A stretch of 64,000 nt of DNA from Selaginella moellendorffii (taxonomy: Eukaryota > Streptophyta > Lycopodiopsida > Selaginellales > Selaginellaceae), in the NCBI RefSeq assembly GCF_000143415.4, contig NW_003314315.1:926400-990399 (forward strand), written 5' to 3'. Numbering within the stretch: the stretch's first letter is position 1; the number at the start of each line of letters is the position of its first letter. Below the pieces are notes generated by a model, which saw only the letters and a program-made list of their open reading frames with translations, was not told the DNA's origin and ran no database searches. Of the stretch, positions 11,221 through 22,139 are shown piece after piece. A program made the translations under genes and the position numbers.

Positions 11221-11887
11221 GAAATTAAATGTTACACTTTAAAATAGCCATATTAGTGTTGGAATGCACTACAACTTCCCAACATACTTCTTAGTTCTTC
11301 TCTTACACTACTAACAAGTAGGGTAAGAATATATATAGTCTACTACATTAATTTCCATACCAGACTAAAAAAGTCTCTTTTTCAACTAAATAAAAGTTTT
11401 TCATTTACCACTATATTCCATTGCTGGAACATCATAACATTCTTATAGAAATAATTGTAATAGGTCTTTGGACAAAGGATACAATCTTTCCTGCTTATAG
11501 TAAATAAGCCCATATTTAATTGAGAAATAAAGTTTCACATTAGCACAAATAGCAAATTTCATTGCTTCACTATTAAGGTTTTGCTTCAACAACTCTATAT
11601 AATGCAATATTACTTTTTTCAATAGATCACTTTCATATAAAGCCTAAACATCTTCTAACTAGTCTAAATTGATTGCTAGAAACTAAGTTTGATAATTTAA
11701 CACATCTAGAACTTATTAGATTTATAGATAATTTTGATATTGAATCTAGCAAATTTCTTTTGCCAATGAATCTACTTTGGTATAAACTTTAGTTACATCA
11801 TATAAACTTTAGTATGTCCATCCAAATAATACCTTTAATGGTCCAACTCTAACACTATAGCAAACATTTCTTTTCTTGTGTGTAGGC
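11221..11887. other. AT-rich intergenic stretch
   Basis: No gene is visible. It borders the OTU gene promoter. Confidence 0.4.
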
Positions 11888-11960
11888 CCTTCCAATAGAG
11901 AATAATCTAACGAATATTCTTTTAGAATATGCTACGAATGTTCTAGGAAAATATTCTAGG
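11888..11960 (+). promoter_or_regulatory. proximal promoter of OTU gene with GAAnnTTC cluster
   Basis: Just upstream of the OTU start codon are GAATATTC (about 11912), GAATGTTC (about 11937) and AAATATTC, followed by a TAGGGTTT telo-box-like motif. The alternating GAA/TTC blocks resemble heat-shock elements. The same cluster is preserved in the duplicate at 2518-2590. Regulation by heat-shock factors is inference from motif alone. Confidence 0.4.
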
Positions 11961-11991
11961 GTTTAGGTTGTGATCTTCGAGCGATCGAGCT

Positions 11992-12920
11992 ATGGCGGTC
12001 ACGGAGGCGGAGAGCCGCATGGAAATGCTGAGCCGCCACCAGTAAGTCGCAGCTCTTAGCGTTGTTTTCGTGACGATGATGGTCGTGGCGGCAGGCAGGA
12101 GATCAAGGAGCTGCGAAATCGAGAGATCGAGCTCAAGAAGGCCGCCGCCAAGGGCAGCAAGGCGGAGCAAAAGGCCAAGAAGAAGGCGATCGAGGAAGAA
12201 ATCTCCGGGCAGGACGCGGCGATGAAGGAGCGGCAGGCCAGGGAGCTGGCTACGCTGGGGTTTGCGGGCAGCGAGGACACGAATGCCGGGCGGCTGGATG
12301 GATTGGTGAGGGCAATCGCGGGGGTCGGGGTCTCCTCTGCCGCCGCCGTGGCGGCGCCGCCAAGAATCTCCAAGGGGAAGAAGTGGCGGGATCGACGAGC
12401 GCAGCAGGACGCCGAGAGGGAGCAGCGCATCCAGGACGAACAGGCACTACTCGTGAGCGATCGCAAGGTGGAGGAGGATGTCCTCGCCGCCAAGCTCCAG
12501 CCGCTGGGATTGTCGCTCAAGGAGATCAAACCCGACGGGCATTGCTTGTACCGGGCGGTGGAAGATCAGCTCCAGCTCCATCCCAGTGCGCCCCAGTACT
12601 CGTTCCAGGAGCTCCGGAAGATCGCGGCGGGCTACATCCGCGAGCACCCAGAGGATTTCGTTCCATTCATTGGCGGCGATGTGGAGCTGGAGGATTACTG
12701 CCGGGAGATCGAATCGACCGCGGCCTGGGGAGGGCAATTGGAGCTCGAGGCGCTCTCTCACGCGCTCCAGAAGCACATCTTCGTGTTCTCGGCGGAGATG
12801 GCGATCGTGGAGATGGGCAGTGGGTTCCAGCGCGATGGGACGAATCCATCGATCAAGCTCTCGTATCACAAGCACGCGTTTGGATTGGGGGAGCACTACA
12901 ACTCCCTGGTTCCGGCGTGA
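11992..12920 (+). CDS. OTU-domain deubiquitinase, OTUD6B-like
   Basis: This is a predicted cysteine protease that removes ubiquitin. Exons are 11992-12041 and 12095-12920 (intron 53 bp, GT-AG), giving 291 residues. The N-terminal third is a charged coiled-coil rich in Lys/Glu (RHQQEIKELRNREIELKKA), as in OTUD6 proteins. The C-terminal OTU domain starts near residue 145. It carries the DGHCLYRA motif with the catalytic Cys at about 167 and the catalytic His at about 284 in GEHYNSL close to the C-terminus. Length and layout fit the OTUD6/OTU5 group. The start was chosen because the ATG at 11992 splices in frame to the coiled-coil; a downstream ATG at 12222 would lose this region. A broken copy lies at 2591-3445. 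Confidence 0.9.
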
Positions 12921-13245
12921 GGAAGAACGCGGGGAGAATTTTGGCGGGAAGAAGAGTGCCACGTGGCTGCTGACGTGCCCAATGGTCACGATTAGGGTTC
13001 TTCGTTTTCTTCATCAATGAAATATTTCGCGTGATCGTCGTCTTCTTCGTCGATTCTCTCCTCTGCCCTCCCACAGGTAAATCGATTCGTGCGCTGCGAG
13101 GACTCTCTGGATTGTAATCGGTGTTTTCTTGCAGCGTTGCGGCAGCGATGCGCGTCCAATCGATTTCTTGTTGATTCGATCTTCCCTGTGGTACGTAGCG
13201 ATCGGGCACGAGAATGCCGTCAATCCTTGCTCTCTGTGCTTGTAG

Positions 13246-16200
13246 ATGGAAGAAGGGACGCCGATTCTCGAATCCTTCACGCAAAGCGTCGCGGATGGGC
13301 CGTCCCAGCCGCTGGTTCGCAAGCTCATGTCCCTGATGCTCTCGGAGCCGTCCTCGATCCCTCCCATCCAAGATCTCGGCGACGCCAGTGGATTCCTCCT
13401 CGTCGAAGCTCCCGCTGGTGGAACATCGAGGCTCGGAGCTTTAGACGTAGTGGAAGACATCGCTCAAACGGCCGGGTGCCCGGTGGAGGACATGGAGAAC
13501 GTTGTCCAGTCGGGGTTCCGGTTCGCTGGATCCGAGGGGTGCTGCGATTCTCCAAGAGTGGAGAGTTACTTCTCGGAGAGCCAGATCCCAGCAGACCTCG
13601 CGGACAAAGTTCCCATCGATTTCCTCCACGCCATCAACAATGTGCTCGACACCAGGGTCGTCCCAGTGCCAAAGGGCCATCACCACCATCACCACCACGG
13701 CCATGGTAGACGAAGATCTGCAAGGAAGCGAGCTCCGCCAGCTTTGTCACTCGGGAACAAAGAGCTTGTTCTTCCTCGCGAGGAAGAACAAGGTGGCGGT
13801 GGCACAGGTTTCGCGAGCACGGACTATGCACAGGAGATGGTGACGAGGAGGCTGGATAGATTGGAGGAGATTTGCTTGCGGACCGAGTCCTACGTCCAGA
13901 TGGTTCTCGGGACGATGGACAAGAGGCTCCAGCTCCTCGAGGGCGACGCGATATCTAGGTGCACACAGGATTCCATGACTTCTCCGAGGTTTCCAGGAGG
14001 AAGTTTTTCGTGCGAAGCCGGGACTTTCGTTACTCCGGAGATGCTCATGGTCCAGTCTCCTCGTCTGGACAGGATATCTCTGTTTGCTACTGATGTAGCA
14101 GCGTCGGCTGGGTTGGAGGTGTCTTGCCAGGCTTCCGAGGATTCAGCGCTCGTTCTCTCGACTCCGGTTCCATCCGTTTTGCAGCCGTCCGAGTATCCGT
14201 TTGCTACTCTTGCTGGAGAGCGGCCGGAGATCACCGCAGCGGTGGTTCCTTCAACTCCAAATACAGGGGACGAGATAACAACGATGCACAGGCAGGAGGA
14301 CGAAGGGACTTCCGAGAGGCCACTGGTTGCTGCGATCGCTGTTTTCTCTCTTGCTCCCGATGATCCCGGCCGGAGTGGAGAGAGTCCGGTGGATGCACTC
14401 CTGAGCGAACCAGTTTTGACGTGGGAGAACGAGGGATTTCCCTACCTTCGTCCAGCTTACCAGGTGGAGTTGGAGCCTCGGCCGAGGGACACCACTGTGC
14501 TGACATGGGACGCTGCTCGGTACTTGGTTCCCGAGTCGACAAGTAGTGAAGACGAGCGTGCTACTTGTCACTCCAGCGAGGAAGCATTCACCTTCTGCAA
14601 TCTAGACGACGAACCGAGGCGGCTCAAGGAGGACACTGAGATGCTGAGCGAGGTTTCGTCTCTCCTCCAGAATATATGCGCCGACCTGGAAGCTTACGGC
14701 GTTCCGGAGGATGAAAGAACCATCGAGCGCTGTCGTCACTGTCGTTTCGGCCCAGCTTGCATCAAAGACCAGGAGGAGATCATCTCAGTTCTCGAGGAGA
14801 TGTTCACGAGGCTGACATACTGCCCGCATCCCGAGGACGTCCTCATGAGTGTTTTACCAGTCTCAGGAGCTCTCTCGACAAAAGCTTCGGTAGACGAAGT
14901 TGCGTTTGCTCCAGCAGCGGCTTCCAGTCGAGAGCGTGTTATAGATGGAGTTCAGTACGCGCAGCTGCCTCAGCAAGAAGACGTAGACGAGATCAGCTCA
15001 ACGAAAACCGAGCGGAGTTTTGAGATTTTTCCTTTGGAAGGCAGCACCAGTCCAAGGGTGGCACTCTCGTTCATTCAGGAAGACGGCATGCCCTCGGAGG
15101 TCGAGCAAGCTCCGCAGCACATGAAGATTGAAATGCCACCTCCGAAGCAGGATGCTCCGAACGACCCTTTGGCTCTTCACGTTGCGATTGCTCCCAAGGA
15201 AATCAAGGTGGTGCCGGAGGACGAGCCCGGCGCAGAAGAAGTGGCGCCCTCGGTTATCCAGGACATCTCCGTCACACTCGAAGGATCTTACAGTCAACCC
15301 GTCGTTCACGAGAACGATGTCGTCGGGGACAACGCAGCCGAAAGTCGAGAAGTTGTGGCCGTTTCAAGGGACCAGCTGCAGCTTTCTGGTGACGTATTTG
15401 CGGACTACACGTTGAAGGTTGTTCCCCGGCCAGAGCAGCAACAGGAAGGAGCCCCCTTGGTTGTAAGCCAGGACAACAAGATGGTGATCAACGAGGAGGA
15501 GGTTTCATCCGTGATACACGAGCTGTGCTTCGGCCTGGACGTTCCTTCGCGTGCAACTCAGGCTGACAAAAGCAAAGAACCGGAGCTCCCGTTGCAAATC
15601 GCCATTGCATTAACTGGAAGCGGTAGTGGTGCCAGCGATCACAGCATGGTGGCGCGGACGTCAGTGGAGGACATATCCAGCTCTGAGGCATCCTCGTCAA
15701 CTCAGCAGCAAAAGGAAATTGCGTCCATCATTCTCAACCTCGAAGCGCTCCAAAAGAGTGAGGAAAGGCCCATGACGTTCAACTGGGAAGGCGTTCCCGC
15801 GGCAAGCGAATGCGACGACATACCTTGCGTGCTCAAGGTTGAGGAGAAGAAGGTGGCGGCTGCAAACGACGAGTTCACTTCTGTTCACCAGGAAGTCCGC
15901 ATCTCGCTGGAGGTTCCCACGGAGACGAGAAGCGAAGCTGCTGGCCCGGGTGTTCAGATCGGCATTGCTGTGAAGTCTGTGCCGAAGAGAGCTGGTGACG
16001 AAGAGAACGCCATATACACAGTCGAGATACCCGACGACACGGACTTTGAGAAAGTGCCACTGAGCGAGATGGCTCCCGTCGAGCGAGAGGCAGAGCCCGC
16101 AATTGAGGAGCTAGTGCCTCTGACAAAAGCAGCCGCGTCGCCCGCGAAGACACTGGTCGTCGAGAACAGAAGCTTGGGAGACGAGCTGTTGCTGGAGTCG

Positions 16201-17744
16201 ATTCTAGCTCCTCCGCCATCTCCTGGCGAAGCCGCTCCGGAGACGCATGACTTTGTGGTGAAAGAGGAGAAGAAGGCTGAGGAAGAATGGGTGATCGATA
16301 CGAGTTTTCTTCCAAAGGAGAACTCCCACAAAGTCGAGGCTAAGGTGCCAAAGACAGTGCTCAAAGGGGTGACAACGAAAGATCTCATCCGCGGCTCGCT
16401 CCATTTCGACGGGAAAGCCTGCTTGCTCTCGATCTCGACCGACGATATCTGGACAACCGAGGATATGTGCCAGGCGCCAGTGCCAGGCGCCGCAGGGAAA
16501 GAGAAGTCGTCGCTACCATTCTTGGCGGACAAAGGTCCTGGCTTGCGGAACGGTGCTGAGCCTCTGATACGGGAGATCCCTGCATGGCTTGGAGACGTGC
16601 TTATCGACGAGGTGAAACAAGCTTGTGCCGGCAGCGCAAAGGAGGCTTTTGGATTCGGGGGAGGGAAGCAGCAGCAGCAGCAGCAGCAGGCCGGCATCCA
16701 GCGTCAAGTGCTTGGATTTCGGAGCTTGCCAGGAAGGCAGTTCAGGCCTGGCCAGCCAAAACCAGCTCAAGAGGCCGCGTTTGGGTTTCGCAGCCTGCCT
16801 CCGAAGTCGGGGAGGCCACCTTTGCCAACAGCAGTCGCAGCGGTGAAGCCCAGCATCTCAGTCACTGTTCCGGTTTCCAGCGACGGTTTCGCAGACTGGG
16901 ACTCGACGCTCTCGCTAGTCACCAGGAGTGGTAGTCCACCACAGTCACTAGCGCAGCAGGAGCAGGCAGACCCGACGAAGCCAAGAGTTCCGGACTCTCC
17001 AGGCGCTCGCTCCTGCATCATCAACAGGCCGAGCGAGCTTGGTAGCAGGAGCAGCGGCGTTGGGGGTGACGGCAGCGCTAGCACACTGGCCGTGGAGGCG
17101 GAATTCGAGCAGGAGGCTCAAGCGCCGGCAAAGACGATCATTTCGGACGCAGCATCGGCCTCGACACCGTCACAGACGACACCAACGTCGACGCTAACTC
17201 TGGAGCAGACCTCGTCGCCTCTACCTCTTCCTCCGGCAGCGAAGATGGCTCTAGACTTACTGGACGCGGGCAGTGGCGACGAATCGTCCGGGGAAGCACA
17301 GCAAGCAGCTTGGAGCAGTGACGGACTCCATGTCCTGCCGCTGGACGCGCTACAAGAGGAGACGTTCTTTGACGCTCTCGAGTGCTCGGGTAAGCCTCAT
17401 CTTCATTACAACAACAGGAAGTGTAGAGGCACACTAAGGCTGGTGGGCTTTGTCATCAACATGGTGGTGGTGATCATCGTCTGCACGATGGTGATCTCGC
17501 ATCATCGTCGTAGTGTTAGAGAACAGGAGGACGTGAATGCTTTGATTCTCACAGATTTTTGGTTTGAGCAGCGGCTGGAAGAGGCGGTGGTGGTACCAAC
17601 AGTAACAATGGCAAGATCAAGCGCTACCTCAAGGACAAGCTGTGGAACAAATTCTCGTGCTATGGCGTTGGGCTCCCAGAGTCGGATTCTTCGGACGCGG
17701 GCATGCCGTGCCATCACCACAGGATTCTCGCAAACAATTCTTAA
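13246..17744 (+). CDS. very large acidic protein of unknown function
   Basis: I do not recognise a named family. Proposed exons are 13246-17389 and 17572-17744, giving 1438 residues. Features in order: an N-terminal conserved-looking region; a run of seven His at about residue 144; a short coiled-coil (DRLEEICLRTESYVQMVLGT) near 205-230; and a long acidic, Ser/Glu/Pro-rich, probably disordered middle with degenerate repeats ending in LHVAIA, LQIAIA or VQIGIA. Then come a seven-Gln run near 1143, two FGFRSLP or LGFRSLP motifs, and a basic tail KIKRYLKDKLWNKFSCYGVG. Reading through 17390 instead extends to 17841 and creates a hydrophobic segment that I think is intron translation. The ATG at 13246 follows a likely 5'-UTR with possible introns. 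Confidence 0.7.
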
Positions 17745-18491
17745 AACATATCGAAATCTAATTCCGCTTGCCATACTAAAGTGTCCATGTCAAGCACAGA
17801 TTTTCCTGACGTGCAACAACCAGGAAGAAAATCACCGCTAGCCTGAGCATAGACTGGGAATAGATGCTATAAAGATCAAATCAAATCGTCACCCAAGTTC
17901 TACGGGATGGTCAGGGATTGCTACTGTTCCACTAAAGAAATGGTTTTCATGAACCAGTTTTGCCACGTGAATTTTCACGTCTGTAATTTCGTACCCTAGA
18001 CTCTCTCTAATATCCATCGAATTCACTCGCTAGATTTATCAAATTTAAATTGATTAATTTAATCTTTCAAAGTTTCAGCTAAGGTAGAAAAGAAAATATA
18101 GTGATATCTATAGCCTATCCAAAATCGTCACAAGATCAGAAGCTTCTAACATATAACTAAAGCACCCTCTCATTGCTGTTTTGTTACCTTGGTTAGTTGC
18201 CTCAACCATTGGGCACTATCAATTTTAATGAGGTGTGTTGCAATTTTATCCATTTATCCATATTGATTATTGTTAAAAAAATTATATGAGATTAATCTGG
18301 ACCTATATCTTTTGCATATTTTCATTTTCCTATTTATCTAATTAGCTTTTATATATATGTGTATGTATGTGTGAGTGCTTGAGGAATAGGTATATTAATT
18401 AGCCTGCTTATATATAAAAATGGATGGACCAGATTTAGTCCCAAATAAATGGTCTATATATTATAGTAATATAATTAGTGGCCAGGGTAAT

Positions 18492-18530
<39 letters not shown>

Positions 18531-19712
18531 CAAACCTTACACCATCCTCCCCTCCAAAAGATAAAAGGATAATGATAATAAGTTAGATGGAACATCTAAA
18601 GTTTATGTTAGGCAAATATAAATTACCACAAAAATCTGAAATTCCCACAAAACTATCAACAAAATTGTTGATAACTATGACTGATTTTACAACTAAATCT
18701 TGCAAAAAACTAATATAGATTTAAATGTAAAAGAGAATAAAGAAATAAAAACAAAAAAGTACAATCACAAACATTAAAGTAAAGTACTACCCTTCAATTC
18801 CATCAATGTGAATGTTCCCGATATAAAAATAAATATATTAATTAGGATTTAAGCCTTTACTTATATACAAGAATGGATGGATTACATTCAATCTCAAATA
18901 GGTGTGCTATAGTATTATACTAGATATATATACATATACATATTTACAAACCTTATATATATATATATATATAAAACACTATTTAAATATTTTTTAACCA
19001 CATTTGTCATGGATTTCATAGACTTTATTCAATATTTTAGATATATACTTATAAAATAGAAAATTGAACAAGACATTAAAATTTTTTATGCATGTAAATA
19101 TCAAAATATATAAAATATTATTAAATATTAAGAATAGGAATTAATTTTTTAAATGCTGATGTTTTGAAATAACTAAATTTATTACTAGAATAGCTTTTTT
19201 AAATTTAATTTTTTAAAATATAATTTTGATAATATTTGTAAAGTACTTATTAGAATAGTAAATGTCAAATTATATAAAATTTATATATAAAAATTAACTT
19301 TGAATTCTTTTAAAAAATTTAATACACAAAAATGGAAATCCAATAATGCCCATTGTGGTATTCAACAATGAAGAAACTGTTATTGAATGTTTTATTAAAA
19401 TTTTAATTTTATTGATCTTAAATTAATTAATTTTTAAATTTTAAATTTTTTTAAAAAATTAATTATTATTTTCTTAACACTTTATGTGTTTGAATCTATC
19501 TTATATTTATATATATATATATTTTTATATATATATATATTTTTATATATATATATATTTTTATATATATATATATATATATTATTCATGAAACATAATT
19601 TGTTTAATTTTGTCATGGAATCCAAATAAACCTAAGTCCATTTTAATGAAAAACTTACTATTTTGATCATGAGGTTAGCGCCAAATTTCAAACCAACATC
19701 AAATCGGCGGCT
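17745..19712. other. AT-rich intergenic region upstream of DET2
   Basis: No gene is visible. The region contains TA-dinucleotide microsatellites at about 18494-18530 and 18955-18973, and a compound (TA)nTTTTT array at 19501-19583. The DET2 5' end must lie within the last hundred or so bases. Confidence 0.6.
19501..19583. repeat. compound TA microsatellite, ATATAT/TTTTT units
   Basis: Runs of TA alternate with TTTTT in units of about 23 bp. The array lies 130 bp upstream of the DET2 start codon. Confidence 0.85.
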
Positions 19713-20498
19713 ATGAAGGAGGAGAGCGTTTTCCAGTTCCTGGTGTGGATCCAATTCGTGCGCGCGGCGCTCAGCTTCCGGAGGCCCGTGGGAATCCGGA
19801 CGTATGGCCGCCATCTCACGCCGCGGCTCTCGGCCCTGCCCACGCTTCCCTCGCATCTGGGCTGGCTCCTCATGGAAGCGCCCACGCTCCTCGTCCCCGC
19901 CCTAATCTTCCACCGAGGTAAGCACGCCGCCACCGCCGCCCCACGGCTCCTCCTCCTCCTCTTTCTCGCCCACTACTTCCATCGCACCCTCCTCTATCCC
20001 CTCCGCCTCAGCCGCCGCTCCTCCTCCTCCACGCCAATGCCGCTTGTCACCGCCGTTCTCGCCGCGCTCTTCAACGCCCTCAACACCTACATTCAACTGC
20101 GCTGGATCTCCCACTTTGGATTCTACCCGGAGCGATGGATTCGCAGCGCCCAGTTTGCGATCGGCGCATTCCTGTTCGTGGCGGGCATGGCGATCAACAT
20201 CTGGGCAGACGGCGTGCTCATCGCGCTGAGAAAACAAAGATCTTCCGCCAAGGATAGTGTGTCGTACAGGGTTCCGTACGGGGGGCTGTACGAGTTTGTG
20301 TCATGCCCAAACTACCTGGGCGAGATTGTGGAGTGGCTGGGATGGGCCATACTGACGTGGTCGCCAGCGGGGTTGGGCTTCTTCCTCTACACCGTTGCCA
20401 CGCTGGCGCCACGTGCCTGCGCGCATCACCGTTGGTACGTGGACAAGTTCCCCGACTATCCGCGCGGGAGAACACCGCTGATTCCTTTCCTCTGTTAA
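19713..20498 (+). CDS. DET2: steroid 5-alpha-reductase, DET2-like
   Basis: The family catalyses NADPH-dependent 5-alpha-reduction of steroids. In seed plants DET2 acts in brassinosteroid synthesis (campestanol branch) in the ER membrane. This single-exon gene encodes 261 residues, almost the length of Arabidopsis DET2. The protein is hydrophobic with about six membrane segments. The conserved C-terminal cofactor-binding region is present: GGLYEFVSCPNYLGEIVEW, then HHRWYVDKFPDYPRGRTPLIPF. The ATG at 19713 gives full-length alignment. It follows an AT-rich promoter with TA arrays. Lycophytes may not have canonical brassinosteroids in all respects, so the substrate is uncertain, but family assignment is strong. 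The TECR/very-long-chain enoyl reductase family is the nearest alternative; length and C-terminus favour DET2. Confidence 0.9.
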   Translation: MKEESVFQFLVWIQFVRAALSFRRPVGIRTYGRHLTPRLSALPTLPSHLGWLLMEAPTLLVPALIFHRGKHAATAAPRLLLLLFLAHYFHRTLLYPLRLSRRSSSSTPMPLVTAVLAALFNALNTYIQLRWISHFGFYPERWIRSAQFAIGAFLFVAGMAINIWADGVLIALRKQRSSAKDSVSYRVPYGGLYEFVSCPNYLGEIVEWLGWAILTWSPAGLGFFLYTVATLAPRACAHHRWYVDKFPDYPRGRTPLIPFLC

Positions 20499-20595
20499 CA
20501 TTGGCTCTCGTATTTAATCAAGAGAGAACTACACTAGAGGCTGCTATTTCAGCTAAACTGCAAGATAGAAACACTCCATGTCTATAGTTTTAAGT

Positions 20596-21666
20596 TTACT
20601 CGCTCTTCTTTGCGCTGCGAGGGATCTTGCTGAGAACGTTTGCATCGACTTTGGAGTACTGCTTCTTGGCCTCTTCAAACAGCTTGCCGATCATGGCTTC
20701 GATCTCGTCCTGGTACTTGTCGTAGATTACTGGAATCGTGTGAGCTCCGACCACCACTGTTTGATTGAGCAAATCGAAGCAGTTTCAATCAGATCTGGAA
20801 TCCAAAACAACGATTTTTTTTATAAGAACTTACAGATGTAGACAAGGGTGATGAAGTTAAACCACGCGCCGAGCTTGGAGAGGATCCACAACACCACTGT
20901 CACCTAGAACAAACAGTCACGAGCACAATGCTTTGGTTTCTCTCGGTTTTTTCACTCCAAACTTAAAGAAAGGCACTCCTTTTTTCTACCTTGAGGAAGA
21001 CTCTGAAGTCCTTGCCAATAGCAACATCGTGAGCTGCGAGAAGGGCCTTGTTGATCTCTACACGGAGAGTGGCGGCGGAGTCGTGCACCATTTCTTCCGT
21101 GAGAACGATCTCGGGGATTGGAGGTGGAGGCCTAGAAACCAAAAGAGAAAAGAATGAGAACTTTTCAATCGAATGAAATGATCTTAGATCCTTAGAGGAA
21201 GATCCAGAAAACCAAAGCGTTGTTTTCTACTTGCCTGTGGAGCAGCGATGCGATGGTCGCCCACAAAAAGAGGATGACAATGAGGAAGAGCAAAACATTG
21301 CAAACGAGCGATAGCAATGTATAGCCCGACCACTCAAAGAGAAACCACGCCACTGTTGACCCAACGAGGAGGCTCGTGGAGACGTTCTTTTGCTTCCACA
21401 GGAGAACATTGGCGCCTGGCAATAGAGATCATCAAACACAGCAGATGTGAGCGCGCATCGATCGATCGATCACGGCATTGGAATATCTGATCTATCTAGT
21501 GTATAAATCCCTCTCCCTCTCGATCGATCTTACATTTGCCGCCTCCCAGGAGCTCGTGGACGTTCTTCTTGCCCGATGCCTTTGGCGGCGGCGCCTGGGG
21601 CGCGCTCTGGAAGGAGTCAATCACGCTGTGGACCGCGGAGCTCACTTGATCGGCGAGGTCCGCCAT
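20596..21666 (-). CDS. reticulon-like protein, RTNLB type
   Basis: This is an ER-tubule shaping membrane protein. Exons on the minus strand are 21666-21534, 21415-21235, 21131-20990, 20903-20834 and 20756-20596, giving 228 residues. The short N-terminus (MADLADQVSSAVHSVIDS) is followed by the reticulon homology domain. This has KCANVLLWKQK, a first long hydrophobic hairpin (about residues 54-97), the conserved HRPPPPIPE loop, and a second hairpin (about 153-188). The C-terminal part reads AHTIPVIYDKYQDEIE and ends in KKSE, a possible ER-retrieval-like tail. Intron 2 must use a GC donor (AG|GCAAGT at 21236-21231) to keep HRPPPP in frame; the neighbouring GTAGAA would shift it. The ATG at 21666 is the first suitable start. 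It is divergent from the U-box gene, about 470 bp apart. Confidence 0.93.
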
Positions 21667-22139
21667 GGCCAAGGACAAGAACGAATGATACCCAAAATGT
21701 TACGAGCTTTTTTTCCGGGGCATTAAACGAGATTCACTGGCCGCCCATCTACTACCGTCCATTCCCGGGACTTTCCATTTGGGAAGAATCCAGCAAATGG
21801 GGTCGTCGATTGGCGGGCACGTCGCGGATGCCGTCCGTTTGAGATCCGGGGCAATCATGACGAAGGCTAGTCGCCGGCACAGTCAACGAGGTCGCTGGGG
21901 CCGTTGGATTCTGGAATCTGGAAATGGATCTGGTCCGCTGAATTGCCAGGTGGAAATTCCATCGGCGGCATTTGATTTGAAAAGAGAATGCCGTCTACTC
22001 TTTTCTCGACAGTCAAACGCGGTGAGCCCTAGCCCCGCGTCGCGGAAATGGCGTCGTGATAGCGAGCGCCATGGCGCCTTCATCCGATCCAGCGGAGGAG
22101 GAGGTATCTTATAGCTGATCAGGCTCCAGGGATTTCTCC

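Noticed and set aside
13634-13831. Several overlapping frames of 65-115 codons on both strands inside the large 13.2-17.7 kb gene
   Set aside because: They are shadow frames caused by GC-rich codon use; composition is Arg/Ser/Pro-rich with no domain.
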